Source of the DNA: Heterodera schachtii
Lineage: Eukaryota; Nematoda; Chromadorea; Rhabditida; Heteroderidae
Direction: 5' to 3'
Assembly: GCA_023374025.1 (NCBI GenBank)
Contig: SIJG01000010.1
Coordinates: 1,312,904 to 1,376,903, forward strand
DNA: 64,000 nt
Under the pieces are notes generated by a model that had not been told where the DNA came from, did not search any database, and was given only the letters and a program-made list of their open reading frames with translations. The translations under genes and the position numbers were made by a program. Positions within the stretch are counted from its first letter, which is position 1. Every line of letters begins with the position of its first letter. Positions 21,430 through 30,416 of the stretch are shown here, piece after piece.

Positions 21430-22150
21430 AAAACTCTTAAAATATTTTTTATACGACTTAAACAAAAAAAAAATATTTGTGGCGTACCAACTGCACTAGT
21501 ACCGAAATTTTTTTTAAAATTCTTTAAGAAATGTAATTTTGTTTTAGCATATAATAAAAATTTAAAAATTTCGAAATTCAATATTTTTGCAATTGTCTAA
21601 AAAATGCTCCTTAGCTCTTGTTTTGGTGTTTTCAAAGTCAATTCTTAATTTGAGGGTTCAAACTTTGAACCCTACTTATAACATTTCACCGTCCGAAGGA
21701 TTGGTTGGTCTCTAGCAGGTTTGCCAATTGATTATATTTTATATTTAACCGAAATTTTGTGATGAAAAAAAAATTTTGGAATTAAAAAACAAACTTCGGC
21801 TTCGGCTTCGAAAATTTCGGGTTTTTTGGGCTTCGAGCTCCGGAATTCGCCTTCGAGTAAAAATTGGGCTTCGCCTTGATAATAAAAATTCAGAGCAGTG
21901 AATTTTCTATTTCTTGGATCAGAGAATCAGAATCCTGTGTACATTTCATGTCAGAACAGAACCGAATGAGTTGTTTTTTTTGCAGGACACGATGATACGT
22001 AGGGATCCTGAATTCTCTCATCAAAGAAATACAGTCACTGCGATGAATTGATAAGTGATATGATAAGCAGAAAAAGCATTAACAGCCCTGGTTTTCATAG
22101 ATACACATTTGCATTAAATTATATTACTATTCTCTAGCAAAAAAATTTTT
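21430..22150. other. No gene seen
   Basis: AT-rich with an AACTTCGGCTTCGGCTTCG run near 21792. No supported exon. Confidence 0.4.
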
Positions 22151-22157
22151 TAGAGTA

Positions 22158-22850
22158 GTTGGCAAAAGAAGTTGGCGAAACGTCCGAATTTGGCTTAGTT
22201 GGCGAGATATCCAGTTGGCGAAATGTCAGTTGACGAAATGTCAAAATTATGGTTAGTTGGCGAAACGTCCGAATTTGGCTTACAAATTAGTTGGCAAGAT
22301 ATCCAGTTGGCGAAATGTCAAAATTATGGTTAGTTGGCGAAACGTCCGAATTTGGCATAGTTGGCGAAATGTCCAGTTGGCGAAATGTCAGTTGGCGAAA
22401 TGTCAAAATTATGGTTAGTTGGCGAAACGTCCGAATTTGGCTTAGTTGGCGAGATATCCAGTTGGCGAAATATCAGTTGGCGAAATGTCAAAATTATGGT
22501 TAGTTGGCGAAACGTCCGAATTTGGCTTAGTTGGCGAAATGTCCAGTTGGCGAAATGTCAGTTGGCGAAATGTCAAAATTATGGTTAGTTGGCGAAACGT
22601 CCGAATTTGGCTTACAAATTAGTTGGCGAAACGTCCGAATTTGGCTTAGTTGGCAAGATATCCAGTTGGCGAAATGTCAGTTGGCGAAATGTCAAAATTA
22701 TGGTTAGTTGGCGAAACGTCCGAATTTGGCTTAGTTGGCGAGATATCCAGTTGGCGAAATGTCAGTTGGCGAAATGTCAAAATTATGGTTAGTTGGCGAA
22801 ACGTCCGAATTTGGCTTAGTTGGCGAAATGTCCAGTTGGCGAAATGTCAT
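22158..22850. repeat. GTTGGCGAAA minisatellite
   Basis: Tandem block built from GTTGGCGAAACGTCCGAATT-type and GTTGGCGAAATGTC-type words, combined in a higher-order unit of about 140 bp. At least five units differ by small losses. Open frames in it are by-products of the repeat. Confidence 0.9.
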
Positions 22851-22990
22851 GGAGCCTCCCAGCACCGCTGCGACGGCCCAGGCAGCAGAATGCTACTGCA
22901 CGCAACTGTCTATGCCGTGTTAGTTCACCGGTTCTCTATGCCGGCATCCGGCTATGCGCGGCAAACTAAACTCGGCATGTATGCCCTCTG
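22850..22990. other. Short GC-rich island at the minisatellite end
   Basis: Clearly richer in G and C than its surroundings. A + frame from ATG 22850 encodes 24 residues (MEPPSTAATAQAAECYCTQL, then SMPC) and stops. No splice or homology support; could be an exon fragment or repeat. Confidence 0.3.
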
Positions 22991-23394
22991 ACGCCTAGTT
23001 GTAATTACCATATTTATTTTTAAGTAAATTTTATGCAAGTAAATGATTGTCCAAAATAAATTAACAGAAGCTCCAAACCATCGTTTTCCCAGTGAATCAT
23101 AGAAAAATCAGTTGATTGAATAAACCAAACCAAATTATGGTGATTAATTCACATTTTGTGCATATACAACTCAATTCACACATTGTTAATTCATTCATTC
23201 ATTTGGTTAGCATTTTAGATGGAATTTCAACGATAATTTTTCAACAGAATTTTTTGTAGAAATGACCATTATTTTAATTCTTGTTCAATTAGGGAAGTGT
23301 TCCTTCGTGCTAATTATACAGTAATAAACCCAATTAAGGGTACCAAATTTTTGCTTTTGAGTTCTTGAAAATTGCCTAATCGCATAAATTATTT

Positions 23395-23406
23395 TTATGT
23401 TTTAGG
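23395..23406 (+). promoter_or_regulatory. Likely splice or trans-splice acceptor
   Basis: TTTTTATGTTTTAG lies about 32 bp upstream of ATG 23437, the expected place for a 5' leader junction in a nematode gene. Confidence 0.4.
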
Positions 23407-23436
23407 GTGGTGAAAACCATTCGTAAAAATTGTAAA

Positions 23437-23940
23437 ATGTTCACCAAATCTCATTATAATCTCATGCTGTTATTCTTTGCCGTGCACTTGGATATCACCG
23501 TTCTATCAGCCAACACCCACCAAAATAGCCCAGCCGATGCCGTTGGAAATGGCACCACCAATGCCCGTGGTAATGGTTCGGTGCCCGTTGAAATGGCACA
23601 CCATAATAATATAATAATTAATCTATCAGCCAACACTCACCAAAATGGCCCAGCCGATTCCCGCGGAAATGGCACCACCAATGCCCGTGGTAATATGGCA
23701 CACGATAATATTATAATAATTAATCTATCAGCCAACACCGACCAAAATGGCCAAGCCGATTCCCTGGGAAATGCCTCAACCGCAGACAAGGAAAGTGCCA
23801 TTGTCCGTAAAAAACGTCAGCCGGTGTTATTGAGAAATTCTTTTGTGAATTCCTTTTGGAGGGCACTTGATCCAAAGACCGGGCAAATCCGTCCAAATGC
23901 AGCTGCCGACCCGGCCGGATTGGAACTTGGCGAAAATGCG
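23437..23940 (+). CDS. Exon 1: signal peptide, repeats, RKKR site
   Basis: MFTKSHYNLMLLFFAVHLDI begins a signal peptide with likely cleavage after LSA (about residue 25). Residues 26-115 repeat the unit NLSANTxQNGxADxxGN. RKKR at 124-127 is a good furin-type site followed by a Phe/Trp-containing segment (NSFVNSFWRAL). The exon ends GAAAATGCG/GTAATT after 168 codons. The open frame to TGA 23955 is read-through into the intron. A longer GTG start at 23407 is less likely since it would push the signal peptide inward. Confidence 0.75.
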
Positions 23941-26900
23941 GTAATTAGCGACTGACCTTTTTCGAGTTTTTGTACCGAGGGTGACACTACAAATACTAAT
24001 CCGCAATTAGACTGAAAATCTAACAAATTTAAGGATTCAATTTAAAACAATTAAAACGCTTTATTTAAATTATTTTGTTTTTGACTGAATTTCCAAATTC
24101 TTTCTCAAGTCTTAGGAAATTTTCAGTCACGAGCTAAGAGAGCTCTAGGAATTGGTTGCTAAAAGCCATAATTCACGTACTTAGGCTAATACTAATTAGG
24201 TGTTTGCGATGGAACCAAGCCATTGTTACGAAAAGTGTCCATGCAAATGGGGCAATTGCATCAAATTGCCCGACGGACCGACCATTCAGAAGGAGGGGGA
24301 CGAATGTTGTGCAGCAAACCATCAATTTAAATGCTGCCAAGTAAATATTAAAAAAAAAATTAGTGGAGCTAAGGAATTCTGCCTCAAAAACTAATTAATA
24401 AATTTTATTTTGATGAGTTGTCCTATTAACTCTTCTGCCATTTTCAGGTGCCCGATTTGTTTCCGGATAATATGGTAATTAATTAATTTAATTTTGAAAA
24501 TAAATAAATATTTGCTGCTAATTTTAGAAAGCCATCACCGAATCTCTCCAAGTATCATTCTTTTCTACATAATTCTTATTTTTTTTAAATTGCTAAATTA
24601 AATATTGGGGACAAAATGGAACTTGGAAATTCGGAGATTTTGTGAAAAAAAGTCGCGTCATGAAGAGAACCGCCTGTTTTGGAACCTAAACGATACTCAC
24701 TTTTGCAAATTCTTTCCCCCAAATTTAGAGCAAATGCATTAAAACTGTGCCGTTCTTCCCGGATTATTGTGAGGTTGAGATTAATTGCCGAAAGTTTGGT
24801 GTTACTGTATATGCCAATGGCACCAAAAAAGTTCAACGATATTTGTATGATTTTTCTGGTTGCTACTACAACAGGAAGGAGGTCGAAGCACTAGTTAATA
24901 AAAACGAGGTAAATCGAACTGTTTTCCTATTTAGGTATTTGTGGTGATACGCGAATCCAGAGTGGGAAATGTCTTGGGTTTTGATGGTCCAAGATTCCCT
25001 AATTACGGCATTTTCGACCCCCCCCCCCCTCCTCCCTCCTCTCATAATAACGAGTATTTATTTCCGTTATTTAAAAAACTACGTATTACGGGTTATGATT
25101 TTCCAGAATTGAAATCCAGTTACGCCCAGCCCTGTTAGGTTTAGGTTTCGGGACCAAATTACGGTCTAGAGCGAGTGCATCATCGTTTGACCACTTACAA
25201 GGGAACATTCCGAACTGTCACTTCTCAAAAGCAGTATTCGGCAAAAATATGTTACTTTTAAAACTCTTTTTGTCCACTATCATCATTTTAGATATTTTTT
25301 GTATAAATGAAAAATTGACCCCTTTTTGAGCAAATTGTTTAGCGGACAAGAAAGATTACAATATGTTCGAAATGAAAACAAAAATATGGCAAACCCTCGC
25401 CCCCCAAAAAAACTCGACATGGACTTGGTCCAGGCCTGGATTTTGCTGGATAAACGCATTTTATTGTCTATTCGATACTTTTAGATGTTCCTATTAAGCA
25501 ATTAATTGATTTTTTTCAAACATGTGGTTTGCTTTAAGATTTAAGAAAAAATCCAGGTCCAAGCCTGGATTTTTCCTGCACCTGGATTTTTGTGCATGAA
25601 AATCAGGTCCAACATTGAACCCAGCTTAAGTCCAGGCTTTTTCAAATTGTCGAGCTCTAATAAATACAATACCATCTCCACATCCTTTAAATAATTTTTA
25701 AGTGTTTTTGTTTTTTTAAAGAATTACTTCTTCTTTGAACATGCCAATTGCTCGCGATGCGGATGGGCTTTGTGTGCCACTTTCAATACCAACAATAAAC
25801 GCACGTGTACTGATTTTGCCTGCAAATGTTGTGACTACGAAAGTCTTGTCGCTTCACAATGGGTTCGACGAAAACATATTTTAAAAAATTTATATAATTA
25901 GTAAATAATTGTTTGTTTATACATATAAATTATTATCTTCATTAAATTACAATAAAAAGAAAAAAATGTAAATCACTCTAATTAATTATAAAACACACTC
26001 CCCCTCATTCGGTATATAAAATAAAATAAAAATACACCACTAAAAATCGAAATTCAGCCCCCCCTCCACCGAAGTGAAGGGTCTTTGTTGTTACGCCCTT
26101 GATGCATCATTGAGTTGCGGTGGGAGTAATTCAAATAACGGTCCCTACCCGTCGAATTTTGCCAATTTTTTGGATTTATAAATCACGGCTCGCTCGTGAA
26201 TTGAGCAGTTCATTAATTAATTGATTGGGTGCGCGGGTAAAGAATAAATTGGTTTTAATATTTCACCATTTTTTTGCAGAAAATTGGCGCTTCTTGTAAA
26301 TATAAACCGGAAAATAAATGTGCAGTGTGCAAATGGAAACTGAACGATGATGAGAAGGGGGTGGAGACGTGCTGTAACATGAAAGGGCTTAAGAAATGCT
26401 TCGGCGTAAGTAACTTTTCGGGAAAAGGTCGTTTCGGCGAAGCGGTTTCAGCGCCAGCCAAAGTTTTGGACTATATTTGTTTTATTTTCAACCAAACCCA
26501 ACAATCTTGATACCATTCGAAAGCTCTTCGCCTGCTCTATTAGCCTGAAAAAATACAAAGATTTTTCAAGCATGTAAGAAAGTTAAGCAAAAACTTCAAA
26601 ATTTCAACTTTTTTGCAATTTTCATTATATATTTTTGGTAATTATCTAATCGCGAACTTGGGTTGGTGCCGAAACGGCGGCGGCGCCACCCTAAATTTTC
26701 ACCGCCGTTTTTCCCGGTCTTCTCCAGATTTTTTTCGATTTTTTTTTAGCCCAATAAACAGCCAGAGAACGAAAAAATCATGGTAATATTTTAAATTTAA
26801 TTTGTCTTTGTCAATTTATTTTATTAGCTTACGCTTCGGAGTTTTTTTTCTTATAGTTTTTAATTGTTTAATTGTTCTCCCACAAAATGTTTGGATTTTA

Positions 26901-27694
26901 ATGCGCCAAAACATTCAGCCCTTGTTCAAAACTAAAGAATGTGCCGATCTGGTGAAGAGCCGGTGCGAGTGTGGTTACGGCATTTGTAAGCCGAGGCAAG
27001 GCCGTGCGGCCAACATATGCTGCGAGGAGCACAACGACTTGGCCTGCTGCGTTGAGGGGGTTGGGCGCATTAAGCTTATACATGGAACTGAATTATTGTT
27101 GATACTCAAAAAACCCCCGGGGCTGAGTGGTATTTGTGATGACAGAAACGCAAAAACACGAAGAAAAAATTCCAAAATCGAAAATATTATTCGAAAACTT
27201 TTCATTCTTCAGGTTAGATGTTCTTATCAACAAAATGCTAAAAAAAGATAAATTTATACAAATTATGGAAACAATCATTTTTTTTTAATTTCTTAAATTG
27301 CCGGTGCCGAAAAAGTCCCGCCGGTCCCAGAAGGGACAATGTCATAATAAAAATATTTGTTCATTACGGATAATTTCGCAAAATATTAATGTTACTTGAG
27401 TGTCCAAAAAAGTCTCCCCGCACGAATTAATTACTTTTTAATTACAGACTAACACCACAGTGCCAACGGAGCCAACGGATTCGGCCGATGCAACGGTTGC
27501 GCCATTCAAAGGTACGGTATTCAAACAAAGAAAGAAAGGCGTATTGTATTAATTTTGTATTTGACTAATACTTTTTGGTTACTGATGTATTCCAACACAT
27601 ACCGTATCCTTCTCATTTTACTGTAGTTCCTCTGTTGCTGCTGGTGCTCGTGCTGTTCGTCTCCAATTTGGCCATGGCTCACATTTTGGTGTAA
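23437..27694 (+). CDS. Multi-exon secreted Cys-rich, tail-anchored protein
   Basis: Eleven exons read in one frame: 23437-23940, 24200-24340, 24448-24474, 24528-24551, 24729-24908, 25722-25862, 26280-26405, 26750-26782, 26919-27050, 27448-27511, 27627-27694. All introns are phase 0 except the last (phase 1). The product has a signal peptide, low-complexity pro-region, RKKR site, about five Cys modules joined by short linkers, a Thr/Pro/Asp stalk and a hydrophobic C-terminus, so it is predicted to be secreted and membrane-tethered, possibly via GPI. I do not recognise the module as a named family. The - strand paralogue (13313-3021) supports the exon set. Exact ends of exons 6 and 9 are the least certain. 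Confidence 0.7.
24200..24340 (+). CDS. Exon 2: CPCKWGNC module
   Basis: Acceptor ACTAATTAG, then VFAMEPSHCYEKCPCKWGNC, a 15-residue spacer, CC, seven residues, CC-Q and GTAAATAT donor; 47 codons, phase 0. Eight Cys in the family pattern. Confidence 0.75.
24448..24474 (+). CDS. Exon 3: 9-codon linker
   Basis: TTTTCAG acceptor, VPDLFPDNM, GTAATT donor. Phase 0 and in frame; being only 27 nt it rests on splice words alone. Confidence 0.5.
24528..24551 (+). CDS. Exon 4: 8-codon linker
   Basis: ATTTTAG acceptor, KAITESLQ, GTATCA donor. Phase 0. Same caveat as exon 3. Confidence 0.45.
24729..24908 (+). CDS. Exon 5: KCIKTVPFFPDYC module
   Basis: AAATTTAG acceptor, 60 codons, GTAAATC donor. SKCIKTVPFFPDYCEVEINC, then VTVYANGTKKVQ, a GCYYN and charged end. 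Aligned with exon 8877-8716 and the exon at 29336. Confidence 0.7.
25722..25862 (+). CDS. Exon 6: CSRCGWALC module
   Basis: TTTTTTTAAAG acceptor, then NYFFFEHANCSRCGWALC, spacer, CTDFACKCC, DYESLVASQW. Ended at TGG/GTTCGA because the same word follows the same Trp in the paralogue. The frame itself runs to TAG 25901, and a donor at 25848 is also possible. Confidence 0.6.
26280..26405 (+). CDS. Exon 7: CAVCKW module
   Basis: TTTTTTTGCAG acceptor, KIGASCKYKPENKCAVCKWK, 11 residues, CCNMKGLKKCFG, GTAAGT donor; 42 codons, phase 0. The last CC of the standard module is reduced to a single C. Confidence 0.75.
26750..26782 (+). CDS. Exon 8: 11-codon linker
   Basis: TTTTTTTAG acceptor, PNKQPENEKIM, GTAATA donor, phase 0. 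Hydrophilic linker. Confidence 0.5.
26919..27050 (+). CDS. Exon 9: CECGYGIC module
   Basis: ACATTCAG acceptor, PLFKTKECADLVKSRCECGY, GIC, ten residues, CC, seven residues, CC, then GTTGAG donor. The paralogue exon 4750-4553 also meets GT right after the last CC. A second phase-0 donor exists at 27060. Confidence 0.7.
27448..27511 (+). CDS. Exon 10: Thr/Pro/Asp stalk
   Basis: ATTACAG acceptor, TNTTVPTEPTDSADATVAPF, then K and a split codon (AAAG/GTACGG, phase 1). Likely an O-glycosylatable stalk. Confidence 0.65.
27627..27694 (+). CDS. Exon 11: hydrophobic tail and stop
   Basis: TACTGTAG acceptor; the split codon completes VPLLLLVLVLFVSNLAMAHI, then LV and TAA. No hydrophilic residues follow, as in GPI-attachment signals. 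Confidence 0.7.
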
Positions 27695-27699
27695 ATGAT

Positions 27700-29330
27700 G
27701 ATGGATGGTGGATGATCGACCAACCGATCAATTGACTAATTTTTTAATTCATCGGGAAATAATTTTTTACTTATTTTTGACTTTTTTAATTTTGGGAAGA
27801 ATTTTTATTTAATTTTTTTTAAATCATTGCAATTTTTCTAAATCCGTTGCGTTGACCTTAAAATTCAAAGATAATTCATCAAGCAAATGTCATTATTTGG
27901 CTAACTTTAAAATATATAGCAAATTAATAAAAACAATTTTGGTGAATTATATTCAAAAAATAAATAATATTCAATTTTTTTTGATTTTATCATTATTATT
28001 GTAGCAATAATTGGGCTTTACGTAACGTATTATTTGTTTATTCATTTACATTTTTCTGATCAAATTCTTTCTATTATTTATACATTTTGCTATGTTTGAA
28101 TAAATTTGAATTCCCCATTAAATTTTTTGATTTATGAAAAATTAAAATTTATAAACTGACGATCATGATTATATTTTTGAAATAAAAATTTCGTCATTTC
28201 TTAAAACCAATTATTGTTTTCTCTAATCCAGGCTCTTAGGAAAACCAAGAAAATTTTTAAATAAAATGAAGAAATTTTGAAAAAATGAAGATTTTTTGGG
28301 GTCTATCATTTTTAACAAATTTTGATTAATAATTTTGGGAAATCAAATTTCAAAAAATAAAATATTTATTTTTAATATTTTTTTGTTTTTAATATTATTT
28401 ACTGTAGCAATAAATTGTGCAAAATTGTGCTTTACATAATTTCAATTTATATTCAAAAAGTCAAATTTACGGATCCCGCTGCGGGATTGGAACTCAAAAT
28501 TCTTTGCGGGACGGGATCCCGCGGGATTAATCCCGCAACTGTATAAGGCAATAAATTAGGCAATAAACACTATAAAATTACAATATAAGCATTTTTATTC
28601 AATAAAAAAAATTAATCAAGAGTTATTTAAAAAAGCTTAACTGAATTAAACACAAATTTCCATATGTACCAATTTCATTTATCCATTTTTAATTAAAAAT
28701 CTTTATTTAAATTAACACAACCAAATTAATAATCTTGGTATACACAACATCTCTTGGATGCTCTTTTAGCTTAAAATTTTCAGAAATTTAATTCAGTTTT
28801 CAAAAAATTGTGGCCAAAAATATCTAAAAAATTGCTATATTTTTCTGAAAACAATGAAATTTTCGTAAATTTAAGCTTCTTGTCGATATAACTGTAGGTA
28901 ATCGAGAAAAAAAAATTTTTTTACGCCATTTTTGGCTTTTTCTTCCATATTTTGGGCAATTTTTTACGTAATTTAATGCATATATTTTAGTTTTTTTATA
29001 GTGTCAGACTTAGACTTTTTTTTAAAAATTAAAACTCATATAACTAAAAGAATAAATTTCCTTAACAGAATCGTGATTTTAGCAAACCATATTCAAAGGT
29101 ATGTACATAGATTAATTGCTAAAGCTCCAAGTCAAAATTAAATAATTACATATTGTAATGCTTTCAAGTTTTTAGGAGTTGAAGCAAAATGAGGTACTGT
29201 ATTTTTGTAATTAAATAATCTATATTTATATATGTTTCAAATTATATAACAAAATGATGAAATCTAAAAACTAAAAATCTTTTTTCAATTTCTCAATTAA
29301 TTTTCGATTTATATTCTGAAATGTTATGAA
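27700..29330. other. AT-rich intergenic stretch
   Basis: No exon supported except at its end (29336). Contains the GC-rich palindromes at 28473-28540. Confidence 0.4.
28473..28540. repeat. CCCGCGGG palindrome cluster
   Basis: ATCCCGC-T-GCGGGAT (28473-28487), then GGGATCCCGCGGGATTAATC overlapping the perfect 16-bp palindrome GCGGGATTAATCCCGC (28521-28536). The rest of the neighbourhood is nearly all A and T. Confidence 0.85.
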
Positions 29331-29335
29331 TTAAG

Positions 29336-29472
29336 AAACTTTGTTTTATTTTAACTCCATGGTGTAAGCATCATTCATGCCTTGGTGAACTCACTTACCA
29401 ACTCGTGGTCAAAATTAACGACAAAGTACACATTACAACTCCCAAATTGTGCCAACCGTCACTTGTCAATTG
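29336..29472 (+). CDS. Isolated Cys-module exon of the same family
   Basis: AATTAAG acceptor, then KLCFILTPWCKHHSCLGELT, YQLVVKIND and a final LCQPSLVN, with a TTG/GTAATA donor (phase 2). C-F-x3-P-x-C-x4-C equals the start of exon 8877-8716 exactly in spacing. The rest of this gene was not assembled; a BEL/Pao-like element is inserted 285 bp downstream. Confidence 0.5.
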
Positions 29473-29954
29473 GTAATACCTAATTAATTGTCTGTCATAC
29501 GCTTTCACCAAGGCTAAGGCTTTTCTCAAAATTTTTTTTTTTAAGTTTTCACTACAAAAAATGTTCTAAAAGCCTGGCTAAATAACGAAGCGATAGTTTT
29601 ATAATAAATGTTTTATATTTTTTGAAAGAAAAATAACATATTAAAAATTTAATTTAATTAAAAAAATTAATTTATTTATAAAAATATTCTAAAAAGTGAA
29701 ATAGTAATAAATATTTATTTTACGAGAATAATAAATTAAGTATATTTTATTTTATATTGTCGCGGAAAGCGACATAAATTCATTAATCATTTAATTAGTT
29801 TTTGTTCATTAATTTATCAATCAATTTTCTCTCGGTCGCTTTAATTATGAGTCATCCTTTTCCCTTTGCATTCATTTTTCCTATGAGTCATCGATCGATT
29901 TTTGTGTGTGCATTTGTCCACGTGATTTGCTCCGCCCCCATTGATTTGTGAGGG

Positions 29955-29960
29955 TATAAA
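29955..29960 (+). promoter_or_regulatory. TATA box of the 5' LTR
   Basis: GGTATAAAAGCCC; transcription would start about 29985. The same box is in the 3' LTR at 33973-33978. Confidence 0.65.
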
Positions 29961-30062
29961 AGCCCGTCCCATTCTCATTCTCATCACTTCTTCTCTACCA
30001 CTCAATTCTTCACTTCTTCTCAGAACCACTTCCACTCACCAAATTATATTTATATTTAATTG

Positions 30063-30068
30063 AATAAA
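30063..30068 (+). terminator. Poly(A) signal AATAAA in the LTR
   Basis: AATAAA followed by GAGTAAG; the functional copy would be in the 3' LTR near 34081. Confidence 0.5.
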
Positions 30069-30321
30069 GAGTAAGAGAAAAGCTCTTCTCTCAATCTGTA
30101 AAAGGGACAATCAGGAGCCCTTTCTTACAGACCATTAATTTGACCCCCGTTGGGTCATTAAGAGAGTTACAGAGAACTCTCAGTTTCAGTGTCCACATTT
30201 GGACATTGAATTCAGCACTTGAATTTTCAACACTGTCCCCGTCGGACAGGGAAAGGAAAGAATTCCCTTGGAGGGAAAGATTTCCTTTCCAGTGATTTTT
30301 TGTCCATTCCGCGACAAAAAT

Positions 30322-30339
30322 TGGAGCCCCGTAGGGGTC
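30322..30339 (+). other. Primer-binding site candidate
   Basis: TGGAGCCCCGTAGGGG begins five bases after the 5' LTR; TGG is the complement of a tRNA CCA end. The tRNA species was not identified. It also forms a hairpin with GCTCC at about 30347. Confidence 0.5.
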
Positions 30340-30416
30340 AAGCTCCAGTCGTAGCTTACCCCCTCAATTGAGAGAAGTCCAAGCTTTGAACAAAGCTTGT
30401 CCAACATTCGTAAGAG

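Larger units (their letters stand above)
29758..30316 (+). repeat. 5' LTR
   Basis: 559 bp, TG...CA ends extended to a 10-bp inverted repeat. U3 has few hairpins; from about 30068 on, hairpins follow one another (for example 30096-30130, stem CTGTAA-AAGGG). Confidence 0.95.

Noticed and set aside
22158..22850. CRISPR-like array
   Set aside because: Units are contiguous variants with no unique spacers, and the genome is eukaryotic; it is a minisatellite.
22291..22991. Overlapping ORFs with VGEMSKLWLVGE repeats
   Set aside because: Frames of the minisatellite; no start signal or homology.
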